A stretch of 64,000 bases of DNA, taken from Pseudomonas fluorescens. Its GTDB lineage: Bacteria > Pseudomonadota > Gammaproteobacteria > Pseudomonadales > Pseudomonadaceae. A program made the position numbers and the translations under genes. The notes below the pieces were generated by a model that saw only the letters and a list, made by a program, of their open reading frames with translations, was not told the origin of the DNA and did not search any database. Below, in pieces: positions 53,670-62,398 of this stretch; position 1 is the stretch's first letter, and the number at the start of each line of letters is the position of its first letter. The DNA is taken from the NCBI RefSeq assembly GCF_018614655.1, contig NZ_JAGGOG010000004.1, positions 394,432-458,431 on the forward strand. Direction: 5' to 3'.

Positions 53670-54899
53670 TTAGAACAACACGCGGCTACGGATAGTGCCG
53701 TTGATGTGCTGCAGCTTCTCTTGCGCCAGGTCCGAGTACTCGGCGTCTACGTCGATAACCACGTAGCCGACTTTCTCGTTGGTCTGCAGGAACTGACCGG
53801 AAATGTTGATGCCGTTTTCCGCGAAGACCTTGTTGATCTCCATCATCACACCCGGAATGTTCTGGTGGATGTGCAGCAGACGGTGCTTGCCAGGGTGAGC
53901 CGGCAGCGCCACTTCCGGGAAGTTGACCGAGGACACCGACGTACCATTGTCGCTGTACTTGACCAGCTTCTCCGACACTTCCAGGCCGATGTTGGCTTGG
54001 GCTTCAGCGGTAGAACCGCCGATGTGCGGGGTCAGGATCACGTTGTCCAGGCCACGCAGCGGGCTTTCGAAGATGTCGTCGTTGGAGCGAGGCTCTACCG
54101 GGAACACATCGATGGCGGCGCCGATCAGGTGCTTGTCCTTGATCGCGTTGGCCAGGGCATCCAGCTCGACCACGGTACCGCGAGCGGCGTTGATCAGGAT
54201 CCCGCCTTTCTTGATAGCGCGGATTTCTTTCTCGCCGATCATCCACTGGGTTTCAGCGGTTTCAGGAACGTGCAGGGTGACGATATCCGACATGCCCAGC
54301 AATTCGGTCAGGCTGGCCACTTGAGTGGCGTTGCCCAGCGGCAGCTTGGTCAGGGTGTCGTAGAAGAACACCTGCATGCCCAGGCCTTCAGCCAATACCG
54401 ACAATTGCGTGCCGATCGAGCCGTAACCCACGATACCCAGCTTCTTGCCGCGGATTTCGAAGGAATTGGCTGCGCTCTTGATCCAGCCGCCACGGTGGCA
54501 GGAAGCGTTCTTCTCAGGGATGCCGCGCAACAGCAGGATCGCTTCAGCCAGCACCAGCTCCGCGACGGAACGGGTGTTGGAGTACGGTGCGTTGAACACC
54601 GCGATGCCGCGCTCGCGCGCTGCATTGAGGTCGACCTGGTTGGTGCCGATGCAGAAACAACCTACAGCGACAAGCTTCTTGGCGTGATCGAAGATTTCTT
54701 CGGTCAGCTGAGTGCGGGAGCGAATGCCGATAAAGTGTGCATCGGCGATCTTTTCCTTGAGCTGGGCTTCCGGCAGAGAACTGGTGATGTACTCAATGCT
54801 GGTGTACCCGGCGGCCTTCAGGACGTCGACGGCCGATGGGTGGACGCCTTCCAGAAGAAGGAACTTGATCTTGCTCTTATCGAGAGAAGTCTTGCTCAT
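53670..54899 (-). CDS. serA: D-3-phosphoglycerate dehydrogenase
   Basis: SerA oxidises 3-phosphoglycerate in the first step of serine synthesis. The 409-residue E. coli-type enzyme has VGCFCIGTNQVDLNAARERG, the NAD loop LGIVGYGSIGTQLSVLAEGL, the catalytic HIGGSTAEAQANIG and a C-terminal ACT domain (about 338-409; NIPGVMMEINKVFAENGINI) through which serine inhibits it. It is divergent from a D-2-hydroxyglutarate dehydrogenase gene; SerA of pseudomonads also makes D-2-hydroxyglutarate from 2-oxoglutarate, which the partner re-oxidises. Confidence 0.95.
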   Translation of the reverse strand: MSKTSLDKSKIKFLLLEGVHPSAVDVLKAAGYTSIEYITSSLPEAQLKEKIADAHFIGIRSRTQLTEEIFDHAKKLVAVGCFCIGTNQVDLNAARERGIAVFNAPYSNTRSVAELVLAEAILLLRGIPEKNASCHRGGWIKSAANSFEIRGKKLGIVGYGSIGTQLSVLAEGLGMQVFFYDTLTKLPLGNATQVASLTELLGMSDIVTLHVPETAETQWMIGEKEIRAIKKGGILINAARGTVVELDALANAIKDKHLIGAAIDVFPVEPRSNDDIFESPLRGLDNVILTPHIGGSTAEAQANIGLEVSEKLVKYSDNGTSVSSVNFPEVALPAHPGKHRLLHIHQNIPGVMMEINKVFAENGINISGQFLQTNEKVGYVVIDVDAEYSDLAQEKLQHINGTIRSRVLF

Positions 54900-55124
54900 C
54901 TGCGTAAACCTGTATCCCGGAGAAAAATGGCAGGGAATCGAGCAGTTAGTGCCCTGAATCAGTGCACAAGAGCTGACCCGGACGGCAGGAAAGCCGTCAT
55001 CGCAGAACGCCCTTGGGCTCTGTCCTGCGGGGGCGGTATGCTAGCATACGTCCCCCGCTAAACACCCATTCCTGCGACGTGAAGCGTTCTCAGGATGACC
55101 ATGAATTGTTCGAGAGTTCTGTCG

Positions 55125-56519
55125 ATGACCCATCCTGCCCTGATTGATGAGCTAAAGACCCTGGTTGAGCCAGGCAAGGTCCTGACCGATGCCGACTCCC
55201 TGAATGCTTACGGCAAGGATTGGACCAAGCATTTCGCCCCGGCCCCCGTCGCCATCGTCTTCCCCAAGACCACCGAACAGGTGCAGGCCATTGTCCGCTG
55301 GGCCAATGAACACAAGATGGCGCTGGTGCCATCCGGTGGTCGTACCGGTTTGTCAGCGGCCGCAGTTGCTGCCAATGGCGAAGTGGTGGTGTCGTTCGAC
55401 TACATGAACCAGATCCTCGATGTGAACCTCACCGACCGCACCGCCGTGTGCCAGCCGGGCGTGGTCACCAAGCAATTGCAGAACCTGGCCGAAGAAAAAG
55501 GCCTGTACTACCCGGTGGACTTCGCCTCGTCCGGGTCCAGCCAGATCGGCGGCAACATTGGCACCAATGCCGGTGGGATCAAGGTGATTCGCTACGGCAT
55601 GACCCGCAACTGGGTGGCCGGCATGAAAGTGGTCACCGGCAAGGGCGACCTGCTGGAACTGAACAAAGACTTGATCAAGAACGCCACCGGCTACGACCTG
55701 CGCCAACTGTTTATCGGTGCCGAAGGCACCCTGGGCTTTGTGGTCGAAGCGACCATGCGCCTGGACCGCGCGCCGAAAAACCTCACGGCGATGGTCCTCG
55801 GCACCGCCGACTTCGACTCGATCATGCCCGTGCTGCACGCCTTCCAGAGCAAACTGGATCTGACCGCCTTCGAGTTCTTCTCCGACAAGGCCCTGGCCAA
55901 GGTCCTCGCCCGTGGCGACGTGCCGGCGCCGTTTGAATCCGAATGCCCGTTCTACGCGCTGCTGGAATTTGAAGCGACCACCGAAGAAGTGGCCAACCAC
56001 GCCCTGGAAACCTTTGAACACTGCGTCGAGCAAGGCTGGGTGCTGGATGGTGTGATGAGCCAGAGCGAAACCCAGCTGCACAACCTGTGGAAGCTGCGCG
56101 AATACATCTCTGAGACCATTTCCCACTGGACGCCGTACAAGAACGACATCTCGGTTACTGTGTCGAAAGTGCCGGCTTTCCTGAAGGAAATCGACGCGAT
56201 CGTCGGCGAATACTACCCGGACTTCGAAATCGTCTGGTTCGGCCACATCGGCGACGGCAACCTGCATTTGAACATCCTCAAGCCGGATAACCTGTCCAAG
56301 GACGAGTTCTTCGCCAAATGCGCCACCGTCAACAAGTGGGTGTTCGAAACCGTCGAGAAGTACAACGGTTCGATCTCCGCCGAACACGGCGTGGGCATGA
56401 CCAAACGCGATTACCTGACTTACAGCCGTTCCCCGGTTGAAATTGAATACATGAAGGCAGTGAAGGCGGTGTTCGACCCCAACGGGATCATGAACCCGGG
56501 CAAGATCTTCGCTGTTTAA
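55125..56519 (+). CDS. D-2-hydroxyglutarate dehydrogenase (FAD-binding PCMH oxidase)
   Basis: A 464-residue flavoprotein of the GlcD/D2HGDH family. The PCMH FAD loop is LVPSGGRTGLSAAAV, followed by SSGSSQIGGNIGTNAGGIKV; the C-terminal metal/substrate site is WFGHIGDGNLHLNI and SAEHGVGMTKRDY. It passes electrons to the respiratory chain, probably through electron-transfer flavoprotein. Divergence from serA supports the D2HGDH call over D-lactate or glycolate oxidase; coupling of these enzymes has been shown in Pseudomonas. ATG 55125 gives the family start MTHPALIDELK; an ATG at 55095 is in frame. Confidence 0.9.
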   Translation: MTHPALIDELKTLVEPGKVLTDADSLNAYGKDWTKHFAPAPVAIVFPKTTEQVQAIVRWANEHKMALVPSGGRTGLSAAAVAANGEVVVSFDYMNQILDVNLTDRTAVCQPGVVTKQLQNLAEEKGLYYPVDFASSGSSQIGGNIGTNAGGIKVIRYGMTRNWVAGMKVVTGKGDLLELNKDLIKNATGYDLRQLFIGAEGTLGFVVEATMRLDRAPKNLTAMVLGTADFDSIMPVLHAFQSKLDLTAFEFFSDKALAKVLARGDVPAPFESECPFYALLEFEATTEEVANHALETFEHCVEQGWVLDGVMSQSETQLHNLWKLREYISETISHWTPYKNDISVTVSKVPAFLKEIDAIVGEYYPDFEIVWFGHIGDGNLHLNILKPDNLSKDEFFAKCATVNKWVFETVEKYNGSISAEHGVGMTKRDYLTYSRSPVEIEYMKAVKAVFDPNGIMNPGKIFAV

Positions 56520-56543
56520 CGGTCACGCCAGAGGAGTCGGTCA

Positions 56544-57209
56544 ATGAGCTATCAGCACAAGTATGTCGACGGGACCAACATCCACTTTCCCTTGGGAAAA
56601 GTGGTGTGTATTGGGCGCAACTACGCCGAACACGCCAAGGAGCTGGACAATCCGGTGCCCACCGAACCCCTGCTATTCATCAAGCCGGGCAGCTGCGTGG
56701 TGGCGCTGGAAGGTGGTTTCACCATTCCTACCGAACGCGGTTCGGTGCATTACGAAGCGGAAATCGCGGTGTTGATCGGCAAGCCGCTGTCCACCCAACC
56801 AAGCCGTGAAGAAGTGCTGGATGCTATCTCCGGTTTCGCCCCTGCCCTGGATTTGACCCTGCGTGACAAGCAGGCCGAGCTCAAGGCCAAGGGCCTGCCG
56901 TGGGAAATCGCCAAGTCCTTCGACGGTGCGGCAGTGATTGCCCCCTTCGTGGTGGGCAGTACCTTCCCGGACCTGACCGACATTGGCATTCGCCTGACCA
57001 TCAATGGCGAAGTGCGCCAGGACGGTAATAGCGCGATCATGCTCAACCCGATCATCCCGATGATCCAACACATGGCCGGGTGCTTCTCGCTGCAGGCCGG
57101 TGATGTGATCCTGACCGGCACGCCGGTGGGCGTTGGCCCATTGAATGTGGGTGATGAGCTGGTGCTGGAATTGCCGGGCGTGAGTCGCTTCGAAAGCAGC
57201 GTTCGCTAA
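56544..57209 (+). CDS. Fumarylacetoacetate hydrolase family protein (YcgM-like)
   Basis: A 221-residue single-domain FAH-family enzyme. Metal ligands fit Glu71 and Glu73 (VHYEAEIAVLIGKPL) and Asp103 (PALDLTLRDKQ); VVCIGRNYAEHAKELDN and ILTGTPVGVGPLNVGD are typical of YcgM/FAHD1-like acylpyruvate hydrolases or oxaloacetate decarboxylases. It lies 24 bp after the D2HGDH gene behind GAGGAG, so the two are probably co-transcribed. Confidence 0.9.
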   Translation: MSYQHKYVDGTNIHFPLGKVVCIGRNYAEHAKELDNPVPTEPLLFIKPGSCVVALEGGFTIPTERGSVHYEAEIAVLIGKPLSTQPSREEVLDAISGFAPALDLTLRDKQAELKAKGLPWEIAKSFDGAAVIAPFVVGSTFPDLTDIGIRLTINGEVRQDGNSAIMLNPIIPMIQHMAGCFSLQAGDVILTGTPVGVGPLNVGDELVLELPGVSRFESSVR

Positions 57210-57223
57210 CCCGACGCGGTCAA

Positions 57224-57327
57224 TGTGGGAGCGGGCTTGCTCGCGAAAGCGGTGGATCAGTTGATGCATGTTTGACTGACACTCCGCATTCGCGAGCAAG
57301 TCGAATCGTCGCACCGCCGCTCCCACA
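57224..57327. repeat. Chimeric REPIN, 'TGTGGGAGCGGGC' family with altered right arm
   Basis: The left arm is normal (TGTGGGAGCGGGCTTGCTCG). In the right arm, CGAGCAAG is followed by TCGAATCGTCGCACCG before CCGCTCCCACA, where other members have C. The extra block resembles the inner part of the family at 44544-44660. Confidence 0.85.
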
Positions 57328-57460
57328 TTGTTTTGCGTGTGCCTGTAGAGACCCTTTTGCATTTTTTTCACACGCCACCGGGATAATTGTCGGCCTTCTG
57401 CGCGCAGGCTTGTTGATCCTGTGCTATCCCCTATAGCTGACTTTCTGGAAAGCTCTCCCA

Positions 57461-58387
57461 ATGGCCGTGCCCGTTCCCACCTCAAAGCCCGCTCGTCGTT
57501 CACGTTTCTTCATGCGCTGGTACTCTTGGTTGTTGCTCGTCGGGGTGATCACCTATGGTGTTTCCTGGTTGATGCATTGGGACGATCGTGGCGTGTTGTG
57601 GGTGGAGGAGCATTTCGAAACACCGACGGAGCGCCAGGAAAGTATCTGGCTCCCGGACTACCATGCGGTGATCGATGCCAAGCTGCTGCCCGGTATGGAG
57701 AAGGACGAAGCCTCGGACCTGACCTACAACCCCCAGACCAAGACCTTATTTTCGGTAATGGGAAAAAATCCGTTCCTCGTGGAACTGACCCTGCAAGGCG
57801 ATGTGCTGCGCAAAATGCCGCTGGTGGGCTGGAACAACCCGGAAGGCGTGACAGTGATGGAAAATGGCGTCATGGCCATTGTCGATGAGCGCATGCACAC
57901 CCTGACCCTGATCAAGGTCGACGCCAACACCCAGCAACTGACCTTCGCGGACTTCCCGACTTACGACCTGGGTCCGTCCAAGAACCAGAACAAAGCCTTT
58001 GAGGCCGTCACCTGGGACAAGCGCAACCAGCAGTTGGTGTTGGGCGAAGAGCGTCCGCCGGCTTTGTTCACCTGGAAAAGCGACGGCAGCCAGACGCTGA
58101 TCGGCGACAAGCAGAAGCAGTCCAGCGACGAATTGGACATGCGCAACCTCTCTGCCTTGAGCATCGATCCGCGCACTGGCCATATGCTGGCGTTGTCAGC
58201 CGACTCTCATCTGCTACTGGAGCTGGATGAAAAAGGCGAGCAGGTCAGCTTCATGGTCCTGCTTGGCGGTTTCAACGGGCTGAAAGACACCATTCCCCGT
58301 GCGGAGGGAGTGACCATGGACGAAAACGGCACGTTGTACATGGTTAGCGAGCCAAACCTGTTCTATCGTTTCGAGAAACAGAAATAA
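57461..58387 (+). CDS. SdiA-regulated domain protein, membrane anchored (copy 1)
   Basis: A 308-residue protein with an N-terminal anchor (FFMRWYSWLLLVGVITYGVS) and a periplasmic beta-propeller-like SdiA-regulated domain. Repeated strand units are visible: SDLTYNPQTKTLFSVMGKNP, FEAVTWDKRNQQLVLGEERP, LSALSIDPRTGHMLALSADS and a C-terminal GTLYMVSEPNLFYRFE. The family is named after an E. coli gene controlled by the quorum regulator SdiA; its biochemical role is not established. A paralogue follows 121 bp later. Confidence 0.87.
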   Translation: MAVPVPTSKPARRSRFFMRWYSWLLLVGVITYGVSWLMHWDDRGVLWVEEHFETPTERQESIWLPDYHAVIDAKLLPGMEKDEASDLTYNPQTKTLFSVMGKNPFLVELTLQGDVLRKMPLVGWNNPEGVTVMENGVMAIVDERMHTLTLIKVDANTQQLTFADFPTYDLGPSKNQNKAFEAVTWDKRNQQLVLGEERPPALFTWKSDGSQTLIGDKQKQSSDELDMRNLSALSIDPRTGHMLALSADSHLLLELDEKGEQVSFMVLLGGFNGLKDTIPRAEGVTMDENGTLYMVSEPNLFYRFEKQK

Positions 58388-58508
58388 CAGACTGATTGCG
58401 TCGGACCTTTCTCTATCTGCGCCATTCAGCAGGCATGAGGGTGTGTTTAAGTTTAAATTCAGAAGAGTGTGATATTCATTCGCCAGTTTTTGCCTTGAGC
58501 CCGCCCTG

Positions 58509-59417
58509 ATGCGTCGATTTACCCGCCCCAAACCAGCTTTTTTCATTCTTGTGCTGATCGCCCTGGTTGCCTCTGGGGTGGTCGCGCAGCAATTCCGTTT
58601 ATTCGAACGCGCCTGGTTCAACTGGCAGGTCTGGCGCCACCCGGCCGACGAACGCTCCATTGGCCTGGCGGATTATCGCGTGGTGCTGGAAGCGCAGGCC
58701 ATCGATGGCCTGGACGATGATGTCTCGGCCCTGACCTACGACCCGGTGCGCAACAGCCTGTTTACCGTGACCAATAAGGATGCCGAGCTGATCGAGCTGT
58801 CCCTGGATGGCAAGCTCCTGCGGCGTATCCCGCTGATCGGGTTTGGCGATGCCGAGGCGGTAGAGTTCATCAGCGAGGACACCTATGTCATCAGTGATGA
58901 GCGTGAGCAGCGGCTGATCAAGATCCATCTGGAAGAGGGCACGCAGTTTCTCGATATCGCCGATGCCGAACAAATGACCCTCGGCGTTCACCTGAGCGGC
59001 AACAAAGGCTTTGAAGGCCTGGCCTATGATTCGGTGGGCAAGCGCCTGTTTGTCGCCAAGGAACGGGACCCGATGCTGATCTACGAAGTGCACGGTTTTC
59101 CTCACTTCAAGCCAGAAAAAACCTACTCGGTGCACGTCGTCAACAACCCCAAACGTGATGCCGGGTTGTTTGTCCGCGACCTGTCCAGCCTGCAATACGA
59201 TGAGCGCAGCGGCCATTTACTGGCGCTGTCCGATGAGTCGTTCCTGGTGCTGGAACTGGATATCGACGGTCGTCCCTTGAGCAGTTTGTCCCTGCTCAAG
59301 GGGCGCCATGGCCTGAGCAAGCGTGTGCCTCAGGCCGAAGGGATTGCGATGGACAACGATGGCACGCTGTATATGGTCAGTGAGCCGAACCTGTTCTATA
59401 TCTTCAAGAAACCCTGA
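58509..59417 (+). CDS. SdiA-regulated domain protein, membrane anchored (copy 2)
   Basis: A 302-residue paralogue of the preceding gene: anchor AFFILVLIALVASGVVAQQF, then SALTYDPVRNSLFTVTNKDA, FEGLAYDSVGKRLFVAKERD, LSSLQYDERSGHLLALSDES and GTLYMVSEPNLFYIFK. The two agree in length, architecture and repeat spacing but differ at many positions, so the duplication is old. It ends just before a short relic of a beta-barrel gene and the convergent rpiA. Confidence 0.87.
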   Translation: MRRFTRPKPAFFILVLIALVASGVVAQQFRLFERAWFNWQVWRHPADERSIGLADYRVVLEAQAIDGLDDDVSALTYDPVRNSLFTVTNKDAELIELSLDGKLLRRIPLIGFGDAEAVEFISEDTYVISDEREQRLIKIHLEEGTQFLDIADAEQMTLGVHLSGNKGFEGLAYDSVGKRLFVAKERDPMLIYEVHGFPHFKPEKTYSVHVVNNPKRDAGLFVRDLSSLQYDERSGHLLALSDESFLVLELDIDGRPLSSLSLLKGRHGLSKRVPQAEGIAMDNDGTLYMVSEPNLFYIFKKP

Positions 59418-59461
59418 TCAGAACATCCACTGCGCGCCCAGCGAATAGCCGGTCTGGCTGC
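59418..59461 (-). pseudogene. Possible relic of a beta-barrel outer-membrane protein gene (C-terminal codons only)
   Basis: On the reverse strand the bases end SQTGYSLGAQWMF followed by TGA (stop at 59419-59421). This has the form of an outer-membrane insertion signal: alternating aromatic residues and a terminal Phe. No barrel gene precedes it; rpiA's stop lies directly upstream. In P. aeruginosa an autotransporter gene lies near rpiA. A chance match is possible because only 13 codons remain. Confidence 0.4.
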
Positions 59462-59469
59462 ACCTGCAA

Positions 59470-60141
59470 TCAAGCCTTGAGGGTTTTCACGCCTTCCGAG
59501 GTGCCCAGCAGCAACACATCCGCAGGACGCGCGGCAAACAAACCATTGGTGACCACGCCCACGATGGCATTGATCTGACGCTCCAGCTCCACCGGGTTGG
59601 TGATCTGCATGTTGAACACATCGATAATGATGTTGCCGTTGTCGGTCAGCACGCCTTCGCGGTACACCGGGTCGCCGCCCAGTTTCACCAGCTCGCGAGC
59701 CACGTGGCTGCGGGCCATCGGGATCACTTCCACCGGCAGTGGGAATGCGCCGAGCACTGGCACCAGCTTGCTGGCGTCAGCGATGCAGATAAAGGTCTTG
59801 GCCACGGCCGCGACGATCTTCTCGCGGGTCAGGGCTGCGCCGCCGCCCTTGATCAGGTTCAGGTGCTCGTCGCTTTCATCGGCGCCGTCGACGTAGAACT
59901 CCAGGTCGCTCACGGTGTTTAGCTCATACACCGGAATGCCATGGCCCTTGAGCCGTGCGGCAGTGGCTTCGGAACTGGCAACCGCGCCGTCGAACGCGCC
60001 CTTGTGCAGGGCCAGCGCATCGATAAAGCAGTTGGCGGTGGAGCCGGTGCCGACACCGACGATGCTTTTATCGTCGAGTTTAGGAAGGATTAAATCGACG
60101 GCGGCCTGGGCCACTGCCTGTTTGAGTTGATCCTGGGTCAT
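59470..60141 (-). CDS. rpiA: Ribose-5-phosphate isomerase A
   Basis: RpiA interconverts ribose-5-phosphate and ribulose-5-phosphate in the pentose phosphate pathway. The 223-residue protein has [34 protein letters not shown], the substrate loop [19 protein letters not shown] with catalytic Asp/Lys, and [13 protein letters not shown] 60141 gives [17 protein letters not shown], the family start; the frame is open upstream but that part overlaps the intergenic region shared with divergent ilvA. Confidence 0.95.
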   Translation of the reverse strand: MTQDQLKQAVAQAAVDLILPKLDDKSIVGVGTGSTANCFIDALALHKGAFDGAVASSEATAARLKGHGIPVYELNTVSDLEFYVDGADESDEHLNLIKGGGAALTREKIVAAVAKTFICIADASKLVPVLGAFPLPVEVIPMARSHVARELVKLGGDPVYREGVLTDNGNIIIDVFNMQITNPVELERQINAIVGVVTNGLFAARPADVLLLGTSEGVKTLKA

Positions 60142-60277
60142 GCGGGCTCCGGAACGGGCGGGGAGTAAAGAGGGGCGCGAGTATAACCCAACAAAACCTC
60201 TGGATTCGTGTGGTCGCCCGGCCAAACGCTGGGTTAGACTCCTTGGCCCTGCCCAACCCGCTCAGTGATGCTTTCCG

Positions 60278-61792
60278 ATGCTCGAACAGTACGTCAAGAA
60301 GATCCTCACCTCGCGCGTTTATGACGTTGCCGTAGAAACCCCATTGCAGACCGCTCGCCAGCTCTCCGAGCGGCTGGGCAACAAGGTCTGGCTCAAGCGC
60401 GAAGACTTGCAGCCGGTGTTCTCCTTCAAGATTCGTGGCGCTTATAACAAGCTGACCCAACTGACGGCCGAAGAGCGCGCGCGCGGCGTGGTCACCGCCT
60501 CGGCGGGCAACCATGCTCAGGGCCTTGCCCTGGCGGCCAAGGTGCTGGGGGTCAAGGCCACCATCGTGATGCCCAAGACCACGCCGGAGATCAAGGTCGA
60601 AGGCGTGCGTTCCCGTGGTGGCAAAGTAGTGCTGCACGGCGACTCTTTCCCCGAAGCGTTGGCGTATTCGCTGAAGTTGGTCGACGAAAAAGGCTACGTC
60701 TACATTCACCCTTACGATGATCCGCACACTATTGCCGGGCAGGGCACCGTGGCGATGGAGATTCTGCGCCAGCATCCAGGGCCGCTGGACGCTATTTTTG
60801 TTCCGGTCGGTGGCGGTGGCCTGATCGCCGGTATCGCAGCCTACGTGAAGTACCTGCGCCCAGAGATCAAGATCATCGGCGTCGAACCGGACGACTCCAA
60901 TTGCCTGCAAGCCGCCATGGCCGCCGGTGAGCGGGTGGTATTGCCGACCGTGGGTATCTTCGCCGACGGCGTGGCGGTGGCGCAGATCGGCCAGCACACC
61001 TTCGACATCTGTAAGGACTATGTGGATGAAGTGATTACCGTCAGCACCGATGAAATCTGTGCGGCGATCAAGGACATCTACGACGATACCCGCTCCATCA
61101 CCGAACCGGCGGGCGCCCTCGGCGTGGCCGGGATCAAGAAGTACGTGGAAACCCGTGGCGTCACCGGGCAGACCCTGGTGGCCATCGACTCTGGCGCCAA
61201 CGTCAACTTCGACCGCTTGCGGCATGTGGCCGAGCGCGCCGAGCTGGGTGAAGGCCGCGAAGCCATCATCGCCGTGACCATCCCTGAGCAGCCAGGCAGC
61301 TTCAAGGCCTTCTGCGAGGCGGTGGGCAAGCGCCAGATCACCGAGTTCAACTACCGTTATCACTCGGGGCGCGAAGCGCACATTTTCGTCGGCGTGCAGA
61401 CCCACCCGGAAAACGATCCGCGCAGCGCATTGATCGCCAGCCTCACCAGCCAAGGTTTCCCGGTGCTGGATTTGACGGAAAATGAACTGGCCAAGCTGCA
61501 CATCCGTCATATGGTCGGCGGCCATGCGGCGCGGGTCAGTGATGAAGTGGTGTTTCGCTTCGAGTTTCCGGAGCGTCCCGGTGCGCTGTTCAACTTTCTC
61601 CATAAGTTGGGCGGGCGCTGGAACATCTCGATGTTCCACTACCGCAACCACGGCGCGGCTGACGGTCGCGTGGTGGCCGGGCTGCAAGTGCCGGCCGACG
61701 AGCGTCATCTGGTACCCGCGGCGCTGGCAGAAATCGGCTACCCGTATTGGGATGAAAGCGATAACCCGGCCTATCAACTCTTCCTCGGTTGA
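60278..61792 (+). CDS. ilvA: Threonine ammonia-lyase (threonine deaminase), biosynthetic
   Basis: IlvA converts threonine to 2-oxobutyrate, the first step to isoleucine. The 504-residue protein has the PLP lysine Lys51 in FSFKIRGAYNKL, VVTASAGNHAQGLALAAKVL, the phosphate-binding loop PVGGGGLIAGIA and two C-terminal ACT-like regulatory regions (about 325-500: EQPGSFKAFCEAVGKRQITE; ERPGALFNFLHKLGGRWNIS) for isoleucine/valine control. It is divergent from rpiA with a 136-bp gap. Confidence 0.95.
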   Translation: MLEQYVKKILTSRVYDVAVETPLQTARQLSERLGNKVWLKREDLQPVFSFKIRGAYNKLTQLTAEERARGVVTASAGNHAQGLALAAKVLGVKATIVMPKTTPEIKVEGVRSRGGKVVLHGDSFPEALAYSLKLVDEKGYVYIHPYDDPHTIAGQGTVAMEILRQHPGPLDAIFVPVGGGGLIAGIAAYVKYLRPEIKIIGVEPDDSNCLQAAMAAGERVVLPTVGIFADGVAVAQIGQHTFDICKDYVDEVITVSTDEICAAIKDIYDDTRSITEPAGALGVAGIKKYVETRGVTGQTLVAIDSGANVNFDRLRHVAERAELGEGREAIIAVTIPEQPGSFKAFCEAVGKRQITEFNYRYHSGREAHIFVGVQTHPENDPRSALIASLTSQGFPVLDLTENELAKLHIRHMVGGHAARVSDEVVFRFEFPERPGALFNFLHKLGGRWNISMFHYRNHGAADGRVVAGLQVPADERHLVPAALAEIGYPYWDESDNPAYQLFLG

Positions 61793-61832
61793 GCGACTAC
61801 GCTGACTGGGCGGCCTTTAAGGAATCGAGAAC

Positions 61833-62246
61833 ATGGAAACGCTGACAACCCTCAAAGTGATCCACATTGCTGCCACGGTCTTGCTGCTGCTCAGTGGCCT
61901 GGCGCTCGCCGTGCTGGCCTGGCGCAAACGCAGCGCAGGCCCTGCCTACACCGTGCAACGCCCGTGGGCGTTTGTCTGGCTGTTGATGGGGATCTGCGTG
62001 GTGAGCATGCCGTTCACCGGCTGGTGGCTGGTGCATTTGATCGGCTGGCCGCTGGGGCAGACCTGGATCCTGGGCTCCAGCCTGATCTACACCGTGGCAG
62101 CGCTGAGCTGGTTCTGGTTGGTGGCGCGGTTGAATCGCCTGCGGTTGGGCGGTTCGGGGAGTCTGAACTTCACCTTGGCACTGGCGGTAGTCAGCCTGGT
62201 GGGGTTTGTGGCGATAGCGGGATTGATGGGTGCCAAGCCGGTTTAA
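61833..62246 (+). CDS. DUF2269-like integral membrane protein
   Basis: A 137-residue protein with four membrane helices (about residues 8-27, 43-64, 69-92 and 112-133). The start METLTTLKVIHIAATVLLLL and WAFVWLLMGICVVSMPFTGW are typical of small DUF2269 proteins. It follows AAGGAATCGAGAAC and lies 40 bp after ilvA. Function unknown. Confidence 0.8.
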   Translation: METLTTLKVIHIAATVLLLLSGLALAVLAWRKRSAGPAYTVQRPWAFVWLLMGICVVSMPFTGWWLVHLIGWPLGQTWILGSSLIYTVAALSWFWLVARLNRLRLGGSGSLNFTLALAVVSLVGFVAIAGLMGAKPV

Positions 62247-62259
62247 AGGTTTTGGACCC

Positions 62260-62392
62260 TGTGGCGAGCGGGCTTGCCCGCGTTGGGCTGCGAAGCAGCC
62301 CCAAATCCAGCCGCCTCATTCTGTCTGGGAGAGCTCAGTGCCCTTGATTGGGGCTGCTATGCAGCCCAACGCGGGCAAGCCCGCTCGCCACA
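62260..62392. repeat. REPIN, 'TGTGGCGAGCGGGCTTGCCCGC' family
   Basis: Arms TGTGGCGAGCGGGCTTGCCC and GGGCAAGCCCGCTCGCCACA with inner GCGTTGGGCTGC / GCAGCCCAACGC. It lies between convergent genes. The related copy is at 32615-32744. Confidence 0.92.
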
Positions 62393-62398
62393 GGGTTA

